The notes beneath the pieces are model-generated. The model did no database searches and was not told the origin of the DNA. It saw only the letters and a program-made list of their open reading frames with translations. From contig CAMLFH010000010.1 of NCBI GenBank assembly GCA_946479285.1, positions 1 to 64,000 on the forward strand: a stretch of 64,000 nt of DNA, written 5' to 3'. Positions 55,880 through 64,000 of this stretch are shown piece by piece (the first letter of the stretch is position 1; each line of letters begins with the position of its first letter). Origin of the DNA: an uncultured Flavobacteriales bacterium. GTDB lineage: Bacteria; Bacteroidota; Bacteroidia; Flavobacteriales; Crocinitomicaceae. A program made the translations under genes and the position numbers.

Positions 55880-56407
55880 TCAGATTAGATTCCTCTGATT
55901 AATCCAGACAAAATTTCCAGATTCACGGCATCAAAAAGTTCTGGCAATAAATCCTCTTAATAACGCACATACCCTGTCACTAATTTCCAGGAATTGCCGC
56001 ACCAATTAGAATTACGTCCTTCGAGCTAAATAGTTTATTTTTTTGTGTCCTGAAAACACAGGAAACCCTATCGCTGTTCATTTTGTTAAATTTAGTTAAC
56101 AATGCGAACTATTTTTCGAAATAACTATCAATCAGATTTCAACACAAATCATCCTACCCTTCTGATTTAAGGCCTGGAAATCTGATATATCCAAACTTCA
56201 AACGACTCTTCATCCTGATTGACACCACCAAGAAACAAGCAGTTTTGCTTGATATTTCAAGAATTATATAATATATTGGAGAAAGATCTTTTTTAGATTT
56301 GCACGCAACGAAAACCATAAATTAAAAAGATTCACCCGAATTTTGGAGATGCGGTTTTTGAAGGAAACATAAGTAAATACAAAGATTAAACACTAATTCA
56401 CTACGCA
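55880..56407. other. 528-bp non-coding gap with an inverted repeat and a promoter box
   Basis: No open frame here looks coding on either strand. TTGTTAA (56083-56089) pairs with TTAACAA (56096-56102) around 6 nt, an operator-sized perfect inverted repeat. TAGATTTG at 56294-56301 matches the -7 box TAnnTTTG and would give the phosphorelay genes a leader of about 100 nt. The first 150 bp after the T9SS cargo show no strong terminator. Confidence 0.6.
56294..56301 (+). promoter_or_regulatory. -7 promoter box of the phosphorelay operon
   Basis: TAGATTTG, a full match to TAnnTTTG, lies 106 nt before the kinase ATG at 56408. The intervening leader has the A-rich stretch AAATTAAAAAG and no stable hairpin that I can see. 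Confidence 0.5.
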
Positions 56408-57673
56408 ATGTATTCTACATTATTCACGACCGAATCCTTGCTTATCCACCCAAATTTTGAAGAGAGTGACATCCACTTTCTAAAGGAATTCTACCAATTC
56501 AGCCAGAAATACCATGTTGAGGCTGCTGAAGATTTAGTAACGTCATTCAAGGACCATCCTTTTTGGGGAGAATTCTTAAAAATGCAGTCTCCGGAAGAAC
56601 AATTAAAAAACGGAGAGCGCTCCCAGCAACTTCAATATAACGCCATTTACAATAATCAGTGGGATGAATTCACAAAAGAAACAATCCAGCAGGGAAGAAT
56701 GTATGCCCAGCAGAATGTAAAGTATTCGGATTGGTACGAATTCATCAAAATATACAAGGATTGCCTGAATTTCTATATCTTAAAGGAATACCCGAACGAT
56801 ACCGAACGGGCTGTCAATACTTGCAAAGGCTTGCGTCTTTTGACCGACTACATGATGTACCTGATAGCGGAAGCATATTTCCAGGAGAAAAATATCATTA
56901 TTTCCCAGGTCAATGCCGATCTGGAAAAACGGGTAAAGGAGCGGACGGCAGAACTCATCGAGATCAACGAAGAATTGGAGCGTTTCAGTTATTCGGTTTC
57001 ACACGACCTCCGTGCACCTCTTCGTGCAATAGACGGATTTGCTAAGATCCTGGAAAAGACCCAAGCCGCAAACCTGGACGATACCGGGAGAAAATACCTG
57101 GGCATCATTACAGGAAGTATTGCCAGAATGGGAAACCTGATCGACGACCTCCTGTCTTTTTCGCGTTTAGGCCGACTGAACAAAAACCTAAACCAGTTCA
57201 GCATGAGAGGTTTGTTCACAGAAGTGTTTCAAATCCTGAAGCTCGATGAACCGAATAAGAATGTGGAGCTGATCATTGGAGACCTTCCGGATGTAACAGC
57301 AGATCGCGAAATGATGAAACATGTGGTAAACAACTTACTGGGAAATGCGATCAAGTTCTCTTCGAAAAAAGCTCATGCGAAAATCGAGGTGAATGCCGTG
57401 GAAACGGACGAAGAAATTATTTTCTCCGTAAAAGATAATGGCGCAGGATTCGATATGCGGTATACATCCAACCTGTTTGGCATTTTTCAGCGTTTGCATT
57501 CCGATACTGAGTTTCCCGGCACGGGAGTTGGACTGGCAATTGTTCAGCGCGTGATGCAAAAACATGGCGGCAGGGTTTGGGCAGAATCTATCCTGAACGA
57601 AGGAGCTACTTTTTATTTCGCATTAACCAAACAAGATCAACCTGAATCATCTGTTATAACTGAAACCGTATGA
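56408..57673 (+). CDS. cytoplasmic sensor histidine kinase with N-terminal globin-like helical domain
   Basis: A 421-residue kinase without membrane segments. Residues 1-165 are all-helical; '[19 protein letters not shown]' and '[16 protein letters not shown]' recall the F-G-H helices of globin-coupled or RsbR-type sensors, but the position of the haem histidine holds Tyr. A coiled coil (about 165-190, ending [17 protein letters not shown]) leads to HisKA with His199 in '[20 protein letters not shown]' and HATPase ('[11 protein letters not shown]', '[18 protein letters not shown]'). Its stop overlaps the regulator gene by 4 bp. Confidence 0.9.
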   Translation: MYSTLFTTESLLIHPNFEESDIHFLKEFYQFSQKYHVEAAEDLVTSFKDHPFWGEFLKMQSPEEQLKNGERSQQLQYNAIYNNQWDEFTKETIQQGRMYAQQNVKYSDWYEFIKIYKDCLNFYILKEYPNDTERAVNTCKGLRLLTDYMMYLIAEAYFQEKNIIISQVNADLEKRVKERTAELIEINEELERFSYSVSHDLRAPLRAIDGFAKILEKTQAANLDDTGRKYLGIITGSIARMGNLIDDLLSFSRLGRLNKNLNQFSMRGLFTEVFQILKLDEPNKNVELIIGDLPDVTADREMMKHVVNNLLGNAIKFSSKKAHAKIEVNAVETDEEIIFSVKDNGAGFDMRYTSNLFGIFQRLHSDTEFPGTGVGLAIVQRVMQKHGGRVWAESILNEGATFYFALTKQDQPESSVITETV

Positions 57674-58119
57674 AAACTTCTGAATTCATTGACATCTTAT
57701 TTGTAGAAGACAGCGCAATAGATGCTGAGTTGACCTTAATTGCTCTGCGCGAAGAAAACCTCGCTAATAATGTCATCTGGCTGCAGGACGGCGCACAGGC
57801 TTTGGATTTTATTTTTGCAGAGGGTGAATATGCCCACCGACAAATTGAAAATCAGCCCAAATTGATCTTACTGGACTTGAAAATGCCTAAGGTCGGAGGG
57901 ATTGAAGTCGTAGAAAGGATTCGCGGAGATGAACGCACGAAGCAGATTCCAATTGTGATCATGACCTCTTCAAAAGAGGAAAAGGATGTGGTAGACAGTT
58001 ACAAACTCGGAATCAACTCCTACATTGTAAAACCGGTAGATTTCGACAAATTCTCCAAAAGTGTAAAAGAGATAGGCTTTTACTGGTTACTCATGAACCA
58101 ATCTCCAATAAAAGGCTGA
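57670..58119 (+). CDS. single-domain response regulator (Rcp1-like)
   Basis: A 149-residue receiver domain without output domain. Acidic pocket '[12 protein letters not shown]', phospho-acceptor Asp69 in '[13 protein letters not shown]', Thr/Ser in '[13 protein letters not shown]' and Lys in '[15 protein letters not shown]'. It has the long beta4-alpha4 region of the Rcp1 group that pairs with phytochrome-like and other soluble kinases. It overlaps the kinase gene by 4 bp (ATGA) and ends one base before the next gene, so it probably relays phosphate between them. Confidence 0.93.
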   Translation: MKTSEFIDILFVEDSAIDAELTLIALREENLANNVIWLQDGAQALDFIFAEGEYAHRQIENQPKLILLDLKMPKVGGIEVVERIRGDERTKQIPIVIMTSSKEEKDVVDSYKLGINSYIVKPVDFDKFSKSVKEIGFYWLLMNQSPIKG

Positions 58120-58120
58120 T

Positions 58121-59749
58121 ATGCACTTGAAAATTATTATCCTGGAAGATGAAGACGGCGATGCAGAATTGATAAAATACCATGCATCGACTTTAGAATA
58201 TGAATGCGAATTCAGGCGTGCGTACTCGGAAGAAACTTTCTTAAAAGCACTGGAAGGTTTCGTCCCGGATATTATTCTCTCCGATTACAAACTCAACGGA
58301 TATGACGGGTTGCGGGCACTTGAATATTGTACTTCCAGGTTTCCTTTTATTCCTTTTATCATCATTACAGGAACATTGGGACCTGAACTTGCAGTCAAAA
58401 TAATCAAAGAGGGAGCAAGTGATTTTTTATTGAAGGGTCATCTTGCCAATCTTCCTATGACCATGACAAGGGTACTGCGGGAAGCAGAAAAGAAAAAAGA
58501 AGCGGCAAAATTCCAGGAAGAACGCGACCTTCTTTTCGTCCACTCTATTGACCTGATCGGTTTAGTGGGTAAAGATGGTTATTTCAAAAACATCAACCCT
58601 GCTTTCGAACGCACACTTGGCTATTCCATTGATGAAATACTGACTACACCTTTTATTGAATTCATTCATCCGGATGACCAGGAAAGGACGCTGCGTGAAG
58701 TAGAACACATAGAGACCTCCACCCAAGCCATCAAACTGGTGAACCGCAGTAAATGTAAAAACGGCGAATATATCTGGCTGGAATGGAATATTGTTATGTA
58801 TGGAGAACTGGTATTCACGAATGCCCGGGACATTACCGAACGAAAGCGTGCCGAGCAGGAAATCCTTCAATTGAACCAGGAACTGGAGCAAAAAGTAGAG
58901 CAAAGGACACAGGAACTTTCCGTTGCAAATACCTCCTTGATAACGGAAATCGGGGAACGGATCCTTATTAGTGAAAAACTGGAGGAAAAGAACAGGGAAA
59001 TCACCGACAGTATCAATTATGCCCAACGGATCCAGCATGCCAAGATCCCAAGCATTGATTATCTTCACAACCGCCTTTCGGAATACTTTGTTTTTTTCCA
59101 ACCCAAAGATATTGTCAGCGGAGACTTTTATTACTTCCACCAAAACGGAAATACGCTTTTTTTAGCAGCTGCAGATTGCACCGGACACGGTGTACCGGGC
59201 GCTTTGGTAAGTATGATAGCTATGGAAAAATTAGAAGATGCATTTCAAAAAAGCACCAATCCGGCTGAAGTACTCAGTAGGATGAATAAAAGCGTTAAGT
59301 CGGCTTTCCAGCATACGGATGATGATAAATCACTTCGCGACGGGTTGGATATTGCGCTTTGCGTTTTAGATATTACAACCGGCTTCATGCAGTTCGCAGG
59401 TGCAAATCGGCCATTGTGGATCATTCGAAAAGGTGCGGATGATATCGAAGAATTAAAGGGCACCCGCACTGCAATTGGTGGTTTTACCGAAGAAGATGAA
59501 CGATTCGAGCTAAATCAGGTCCAACTCGAAAAAGGTGATACCTGTTATTTGTTCTCGGACGGATATGCTGATACTTTTGGAGGAGAAAATGACAAAAAAA
59601 TGATGACGAAGCGTTTCAAAGAAATCCTTCTCAGTATCCAGTTCCATCATTTAAGTGAGCATGAGAAATTATTGGCGCAACACCTCGATGAGTGGAAACA
59701 GGAAAACGGCCAGACAGATGATATCCTGGTGCTGGGATTCCGGTATTGA
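58121..59749 (+). CDS. response regulator with PAS domain and PP2C/SpoIIE phosphatase output
   Basis: A 542-residue protein: receiver domain 1-125 with Asp55 in 'IILSDYKLNGYDG'; PAS domain about 135-245 ('LVGKDGYFKNINPAFERTLG'); coiled coil about 246-300; and a SpoIIE-type PP2C phosphatase about 320-541 with 'DIVSGDFYYF', 'LAAADCTGHGVPGALVSMIA' and the closing 'QTDDILVLGF'. Such RsbU-like phosphatases dephosphorylate anti-anti-sigma proteins. No rsbV or rsbW homologue is adjacent, so the target is elsewhere. Confidence 0.92.
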   Translation: MHLKIIILEDEDGDAELIKYHASTLEYECEFRRAYSEETFLKALEGFVPDIILSDYKLNGYDGLRALEYCTSRFPFIPFIIITGTLGPELAVKIIKEGASDFLLKGHLANLPMTMTRVLREAEKKKEAAKFQEERDLLFVHSIDLIGLVGKDGYFKNINPAFERTLGYSIDEILTTPFIEFIHPDDQERTLREVEHIETSTQAIKLVNRSKCKNGEYIWLEWNIVMYGELVFTNARDITERKRAEQEILQLNQELEQKVEQRTQELSVANTSLITEIGERILISEKLEEKNREITDSINYAQRIQHAKIPSIDYLHNRLSEYFVFFQPKDIVSGDFYYFHQNGNTLFLAAADCTGHGVPGALVSMIAMEKLEDAFQKSTNPAEVLSRMNKSVKSAFQHTDDDKSLRDGLDIALCVLDITTGFMQFAGANRPLWIIRKGADDIEELKGTRTAIGGFTEEDERFELNQVQLEKGDTCYLFSDGYADTFGGENDKKMMTKRFKEILLSIQFHHLSEHEKLLAQHLDEWKQENGQTDDILVLGFRY

Positions 59750-59781
59750 ATTTCATTAAAGAATAAAAAAATCTCGTTTTT

Positions 59782-59807
59782 TGTCACAAAACCACTTTAT
59801 CCCGGTC
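59782..59807 (+). promoter_or_regulatory. ECF41-type promoter before the decarboxylase-like gene
   Basis: TGTCACA at 59782-59788 equals the -35 motif reported for ECF41 sigma factors; 14-16 nt later CGGTC (59803-59807) stands where the reported -10 motif CGTC is expected. The ATG is at 59826. The sigma factor itself is encoded one gene downstream. The -35 match is exact, the -10 has one inserted G. Confidence 0.6.
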
Positions 59808-59825
59808 TTTGGTAAAAAAACGTTT

Positions 59826-60386
59826 ATGGATACTCCTTTTTTATTACCGATCGAGAAGCCTAAAAGCCTTCTTTGGAAACTGATCTATTACATGACCCGT
59901 AAACGATTTGGCAAGGTCCTTACTCCTTTAAAAGTATCGGCAGTACGAATGCCCTTAGCCTTTGGAAGCTTTTCCGGGAAAATCTCCAAACTTGACAAAA
60001 AGCTAAAGCTGCCGGCTGAAACCGTGATGCTGATTCGCGAGCAGGTAGCTCACATCAATGTCTGCGAATTCTGCATGGATATCGGACGCGCTTTTACGAT
60101 AGTGTCATCCATGAATCAGAAGAAATTCGATGAATTACCGGATTACAGTTCGAGTATTTTGTTCTCAGATAAGGAGCGTATATTACTGGATTTTGTGACG
60201 ATGCTGAGCAAAGACCGAAAAATGGATCACGAGCAGTTTAAGAAACTGGCAAAGCACTATGACGAGCGAGAGATCTGTGAGATCGTTTGGATCACTGCCA
60301 GCGAGTTTTATTATAACATCGGGAATATCGGGCTGAACATTCATTCGGATATGTTGTGTGACATTGCGAAGAAACGAGTTAGTTAA
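59826..60386 (+). CDS. carboxymuconolactone decarboxylase / AhpD-like family protein
   Basis: A 186-residue protein starting at the ATG at 59826; an upstream in-frame TTG lies in the promoter region. The AhpD-like core has the redox pair Cys80-x-x-Cys83 in 'HINVCEFCMDIGRA', preceded by 'LPAETVMLIREQVA', and a later 'EICEIVWITASEFYYNIGNI'. AhpD-like proteins reduce peroxidase partners through such a CxxC. In many genomes this family is the standard neighbour and target of ECF41 sigma factors, exactly as here (29-bp gap to the sigma gene). Confidence 0.9.
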   Translation: MDTPFLLPIEKPKSLLWKLIYYMTRKRFGKVLTPLKVSAVRMPLAFGSFSGKISKLDKKLKLPAETVMLIREQVAHINVCEFCMDIGRAFTIVSSMNQKKFDELPDYSSSILFSDKERILLDFVTMLSKDRKMDHEQFKKLAKHYDEREICEIVWITASEFYYNIGNIGLNIHSDMLCDIAKKRVS

Positions 60387-60415
60387 AAACAACCTTTTTT
60401 AGTAGTTTTAATTCA

Positions 60416-61276
60416 ATGGAATTGACCAAAGAAATACTTGCTCTTCGCCCCTACCTCTTCAGCATTGCCTACAATATGCTGGGCATGGTGGAAGAAGCAG
60501 AAGATATTGTACAAGATGTATTTGAGAAATGGATTTCTGCTCGTGAAGTGGAAAATCCAAAAGGGTATTTGGCCCGGGTTGCCGTGAATCAAAGTATCAA
60601 CCGGTTGAATGAATTGCGAAAAGTACGCGAAAATTATGTGGGGCTTTGGCTTCCGGAACCTTATATTACCCTGGAACCGGAACCGGTCCCCACCATTGAA
60701 TACGGCATGCTGTTTTTACTGGAAAGACTCAACCCTAATGAGCGTGCAGTATTCATTTTGCGTGAAAGCTTTTCAGAAGACTATGATTCGATAGCAGATA
60801 CGACCGGACTTTCTGCTGAAAACTGCCGGCAGATACTTCACAGAGCGCATGAAAAAATGGGTCGAAGTAAACCTTTGCAGGTGGATCCGGAAAAACAAAA
60901 ATCGTTTACGGAAGCTTTCCTGGCAGCATTACATGGTCAGAACCGGGCACAACTGGATAGTTTACTCAGAAACGATATTGAACTTTACAACGATGGCGGC
61001 GGCAAACGAGCGGCTTCACTCAAACCGCTTTTTGGATTGGCGAAAGTACTGAAATTCCTGATCGGTGTTGCGAACCTGGAAGAAGTCACCACACAGCATT
61101 TCGAATACCAGCCCGCATATGTCAACGGACGCCCTGCAGCGCTCATTTTCAACAGAACACTTGATCAACTTGATTCAATGCAGTATGTGGAAGTGGAAAA
61201 CGAGGAAATTTCGCGGTTGATTTATGTACGAAATCCGGATAAATTGAAGATCCGGGGGGAGATTAAGCTGAATTAG
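60416..61276 (+). CDS. ECF41-group RNA polymerase sigma factor with SnoaL-like C-terminal domain
   Basis: A 286-residue extracytoplasmic-function sigma factor. Region 2 about 8-75 ('FSIAYNMLGMVEEAEDIVQD'), region 4 about 110-160 ('NERAVFILRESFSEDYDSIA'), and a fused SnoaL-like domain about 165-286. The three hallmark motifs of ECF41 are visible: WLPEP at 78-82 in the linker, DGGGK from 193 and NPDKL from 273. In this group the C-terminal domain controls the sigma part in place of an anti-sigma factor. It probably reads the promoter at 59782. Confidence 0.93.
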   Translation: MELTKEILALRPYLFSIAYNMLGMVEEAEDIVQDVFEKWISAREVENPKGYLARVAVNQSINRLNELRKVRENYVGLWLPEPYITLEPEPVPTIEYGMLFLLERLNPNERAVFILRESFSEDYDSIADTTGLSAENCRQILHRAHEKMGRSKPLQVDPEKQKSFTEAFLAALHGQNRAQLDSLLRNDIELYNDGGGKRAASLKPLFGLAKVLKFLIGVANLEEVTTQHFEYQPAYVNGRPAALIFNRTLDQLDSMQYVEVENEEISRLIYVRNPDKLKIRGEIKLN

Positions 61277-61454
61277 AAGAAATCTTCTTTTTTAGTTATT
61301 AAATGTAACTTTTTATCACATAAAACAACCAATTCTAACTTTCAGGATTTCTTGTGTGCTATATTTTACCGGAAAACCACATTTAACATTTTCCGATTTG
61401 ATTGCTTATCCCGAATGGTTTAACTTACTCTTCATAACAATTATTCACTTTCTT

Positions 61455-63158
61455 ATGAAGACAACACTATTCACAGTGGCGCTTTTGCTTGCGCCTTACT
61501 TGGGTAACTCCCAAAGATTCCTGGAAACAACAAACGGAAGCTGGCTGCATCCGAACCTTTCTGTTGAAATCTTCCAGGATTTTGTCATCAGCGGTTACAC
61601 GGAAACCAATCCCGGAACCGGTTTGCTAACTCCCACATTTAAAATTTCCGGCGCAGCAGGAGGAGCTATCACTACTTTTTATGTCGATTATCCAGATGCC
61701 GTTTATTTAATGGATTTTACCATTCGGGAAGCTACCAACACCATCATTCTTACCGGAATGACAGCAGTAACAACCGGCGGAACACCCTATAAAATGATTG
61801 TAGCTGAGGTAGATTTCTTTACCGGGGCACCGGTTCAAAGTTCGCTTGAATATACTTTCAACGGAAATTCCATGGTTCCGCACCAGGTAATTTGTTCAGA
61901 AGCTACAAGCCAGGTCACGATTGTGGGAACTGAAATTGTGGGGACGCTCGCCGCCAGCAATTATTCTACCATCCCGAAATTCGGTTTTGTTCTTGGTGTG
62001 GATCTCAATAATTTCAACACCATTCTTTACAATCCGATCGAAATGGACCTTTCTGCAGGCACTATGTGGGATTATGACATGTTGGAAAACATTACCGAAG
62101 TGCCCGGATCCGGCTATTTTATTTCCGGATCCTGCAACGCACCTTCCTCAGGAGAACAAAACCTACTCATCCTTGGAACAGATTACGCAGGAAATGTCAC
62201 CTTTTCCTCCATTGTCGACAATACCAATTCCCGCTTTGCAGGTTCCTCGGTCATGTACAATGCGCCATTGAATGTGGTTTATTTATTGGCAAACAACAGC
62301 GTCATTCATCAATTCCAGGTAGCAAAATGTGATCCGTTAACAGGAGCATTCCTAACACCGTGGTTCCGTCACCAGTTGGCCGGTTACCCAATAGGAAGCG
62401 GTGTTGATCAAAATGGTTTCCGATTAGTACAGTCACTCAATAATGAAATTGTAATTGGCGGATACTTAAGTTCTCCTTCCGGGGCATTGCCCCAGCAGCT
62501 TACCCCTTTTCAAATTACGATGAGGGATAACCTGGTTTTCCTGGCCGCGAAGATTTATCAATCAGGGAACAACTCCCCTTTGTCACCAAGTTATTTTGAA
62601 GAAAACGGGAATTCTGTTTTTATCAACACCCCGGATATGATTGCTTACAATCCTTCTATCAAACGTACTTACCTGGTGAATCAAAATACCGTGAACGGAG
62701 GGTTTGATCTGCATGTTTCTTCCCTTCTGAAACCTTCCAAGTGTGAAAAACAGGTCGGAGCTACTACCTTTACTACCGCACCATTCATCGTAGGAAGCCC
62801 GTTCTTCAACCCGCTTCCAATGTACACAGCAGGTTACCCGTCTAATCCAATTCCTCGTCCGAAGATGGAACAGGTACTTTGTCAAAGTGTTGCTCCAACA
62901 CTGATAGCGAATAATCCGGAGATCACATTGGCCCCAAATCCGGCGAATGACAGGATAAACGTTACACTGGATGAAGAAACCATTCAACATGTATTTATTT
63001 ACGATCTGAAGGGGAACCTGGTTATTTCGCAAAAAGCCGCTGAAAGAACTTCCGATGCAATGACTCTTGAAATAAGCAAACTGGATCAGGGTGCTTATTT
63101 AATGGAAGTTACCACGAAAGAAGGTGTTGTTTACCGCCAACGATTCGTGAAGCAATAA
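61455..63158 (+). CDS. secreted protein with T9SS type A C-terminal sorting domain
   Basis: A 567-residue protein starting at the ATG at 61455, directly before a signal peptide (MKTTLFTVALLLAPYLGNSQ); an ORF open 33 codons upstream has no such feature. The central 450 residues are strand-rich and repetitive ('ITTFYVDYPDAVYLMDF', 'ILTGMTAVTTGG', 'YFISGSCNAP'), like a propeller or adhesin. The last 80 residues are a type A sorting domain: 'ITLAPNPANDRINVTLDEE', 'VFIYDLKGNLVISQKA', 'LDQGAYLMEVTTKEGVVYRQ' and final FVKQ. A terminator follows. Confidence 0.9.
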   Translation: MKTTLFTVALLLAPYLGNSQRFLETTNGSWLHPNLSVEIFQDFVISGYTETNPGTGLLTPTFKISGAAGGAITTFYVDYPDAVYLMDFTIREATNTIILTGMTAVTTGGTPYKMIVAEVDFFTGAPVQSSLEYTFNGNSMVPHQVICSEATSQVTIVGTEIVGTLAASNYSTIPKFGFVLGVDLNNFNTILYNPIEMDLSAGTMWDYDMLENITEVPGSGYFISGSCNAPSSGEQNLLILGTDYAGNVTFSSIVDNTNSRFAGSSVMYNAPLNVVYLLANNSVIHQFQVAKCDPLTGAFLTPWFRHQLAGYPIGSGVDQNGFRLVQSLNNEIVIGGYLSSPSGALPQQLTPFQITMRDNLVFLAAKIYQSGNNSPLSPSYFEENGNSVFINTPDMIAYNPSIKRTYLVNQNTVNGGFDLHVSSLLKPSKCEKQVGATTFTTAPFIVGSPFFNPLPMYTAGYPSNPIPRPKMEQVLCQSVAPTLIANNPEITLAPNPANDRINVTLDEETIQHVFIYDLKGNLVISQKAAERTSDAMTLEISKLDQGAYLMEVTTKEGVVYRQRFVKQ

Positions 63159-63172
63159 GTCAATTTATTTAC

Positions 63173-63207
63173 AGCAGGCGTGCGATTAATTGTACGCCTG
63201 CTTTTTT
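63173..63207 (+). terminator. intrinsic terminator after the T9SS cargo gene
   Basis: AGCAGGCGT (63173-63181) pairs with ACGCCTGCT (63194-63202) around a 12-nt loop, followed by T6. The 190 bp from here to the DUF692 gene hold nothing I can identify. Confidence 0.85.
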
Positions 63208-63397
63208 ATTTGAAGATAACTTGATCATCACCATCTCTAATATATTGCCAATTTCAACAACAAACTTAAGAGCTGGTATCGAAACATTACCCTAATAGAA
63301 TAGCTCATCTTTAAGAGTCGTTTCCACTTTCCCGGAAGCGACTTTTTTAATTTCCGGATAATTGAACGAAAGAAAACGGATGTTGGAATAAGAGGAA

Positions 63398-64000
63398 TTA
63401 CCAGCCTTTCTCCCACTTCTGAGCAATCCGCAGTGCTGTTTCCAGCATAAAAATAGACCATCTTTCGGTTTGCCAGTTTGAATTAGCAAGCGAAGATGTG
63501 CGAAGCAGGTGAAATGCCTCTTCGGTGTTTTTCGAACGTTCCAGGATAGAAGACAACTCCAGTTGCTGTTCATGCAATTTTAAAGATTCCGGAACTGGTT
63601 CTTTGAGTGGAAGTAATTGGTTCAGGAGAAAATCGTTCTTCGAAAACCGTTTATCATGCATGTTGAAATCATTCACAATCGTCTGCATCCTTTCGTAATC
63701 CTGCTGAAAGAGTAGTTGACTTTCAGCTGTGTGAAGTGCAACTCCCAATTGTTCCAGCACCACAAATTTCAGGTTAGGACACACTGGCAAAGTTTGTTTC
63801 AGCAGCTCAAACACTTCTTCGGGAACGGCATCGTCGTGGGTATCTCTGCGAATCGTTCGGTTGGGCTTAAGAGCTGATGCATCCCAGCTTCCGCCTGAAA
63901 TATGGATTTCACGCACCCTATCAAGCGGATAGGCACGTATCATTGTTTCAAAATCAAGTGAGAAATTTTGAAGCTGACAATATAAATTATGAAGGTCGAG
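63398..64000 (-). CDS. DUF692 family protein, C-terminal part (N-terminus outside the window)
   Basis: The frame stays open from the stop at 63398 to the window edge (201 codons). The first visible residues, LDLHNLYCQLQNFSLDFET, then 'LDRVREIHISGGSWD' and 'DTHDDAVPEEVFELL', match the second half of DUF692, a TIM-barrel family with two or three iron ions that includes MbnB and TglH, enzymes modifying cysteine in peptides. An Asp/His pair (DTHD) and Glu in 'VVLEQLG' are metal-ligand positions. An internal ATG at 63943 would leave out conserved strands, so the true start is beyond 64000. Confidence 0.85.
   Translation of the reverse strand, partial: LDLHNLYCQLQNFSLDFETMIRAYPLDRVREIHISGGSWDASALKPNRTIRRDTHDDAVPEEVFELLKQTLPVCPNLKFVVLEQLGVALHTAESQLLFQQDYERMQTIVNDFNMHDKRFSKNDFLLNQLLPLKEPVPESLKLHEQQLELSSILERSKNTEEAFHLLRTSSLANSNWQTERWSIFMLETALRIAQKWEKGW

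Noticed and set aside
58562..59143. 193-codon antisense ORF inside the REC-PAS-PP2C gene
   Set aside because: The sense frame carries PAS and PP2C motifs throughout; the antisense product shows no family features.

Overview
The window looks like a chromosomal segment of a member of Bacteroidota, most likely order Flavobacteriales. The signs are: type IX secretion (T9SS) C-terminal domains of both sorting types (54896-55879, 61455-63158), a PorE-like OmpA protein, a TonB-dependent receptor with an N-terminal carboxypeptidase-regulatory domain, a bacillithiol enzyme (BshC), DUF1573 and DUF2147 proteins, and repeated promoter boxes of the Bacteroidota form TAnnTTTG. A Fluviicola-like (Crocinitomicaceae) source is my guess from gene order and style, not something the sequence proves.

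Layout. 1-4.9 kb: small accessory genes (YwqG-like fragment, sterol-desaturase family enzyme, GNAT, DUF1801, lipoprotein). 5-7 kb: lemA, M48 protease and membrane protein operon. 7.1-13.6 kb: TonB-dependent receptor with arfB, bshC, cyclophilin, DUF1573. 13.8-16.5 kb: TPR histidine kinase and LuxR-type regulator. 16.6-23.5 kb: a housekeeping block of NUDIX, pyrE, birA, rsfS, ftsH, cdsA, psd and a small Lys/Cys-rich exported peptide. 24.3-27.1 kb: a tight five-gene operon (two DinB-like, metallo-beta-lactamase fold, NTF2-like, GNAT) behind a TetR-type palindrome. 27.1-37 kb: pabA/trpG-like amidotransferase, ridA, a multidomain glycosyltransferase, an E2 subunit, a PorE-like protein, a DEDDh exonuclease, a FAH-family enzyme and an APC permease.

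37.7-51.6 kb is the accessory and most unusual part. A tRNA-Leu(GAG) gene is preceded by three exact-period 62-bp units, each carrying the tRNA 5' end with an 18-bp palindrome in the D-loop. It is followed 1.3 kb later by a copy of its own 3' end plus terminator. A separate 28-bp element ending in or close to TTGCGCAC recurs five times in the same orientation between accessory genes. The genes here are an LRR lipoprotein, two orphans, two AraC regulators with an acetyltransferase, an alpha/beta hydrolase and an NTF2-like protein, and a potassium module (kup, kdpD, kdpE, Bbp2-type porin) without kdpFABC. I see no integrase.

51-64 kb: small membrane and secreted proteins, a retropepsin-like lipoprotein with PDZ, a T9SS type B cargo, a three-gene phosphorelay (kinase, single-domain regulator, REC-PAS-PP2C phosphatase), an ECF41-type sigma factor with its carboxymuconolactone-decarboxylase partner and a matching promoter, a T9SS type A cargo, and the C-terminal part of a DUF692 protein running off the right edge.

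Other recurrent structure: perfect palindromes of 48, 34 and 30 bp built on GTAGGGGCG; a family of look-alike terminators (CCCCGTAGC stems); hairpins made of GTTCAAA/TTTGAAC arms in front of several genes; an 8-bp tandem array; and several start codons only 3-6 nt after a TAnnTTTG box, which suggests leaderless transcripts.
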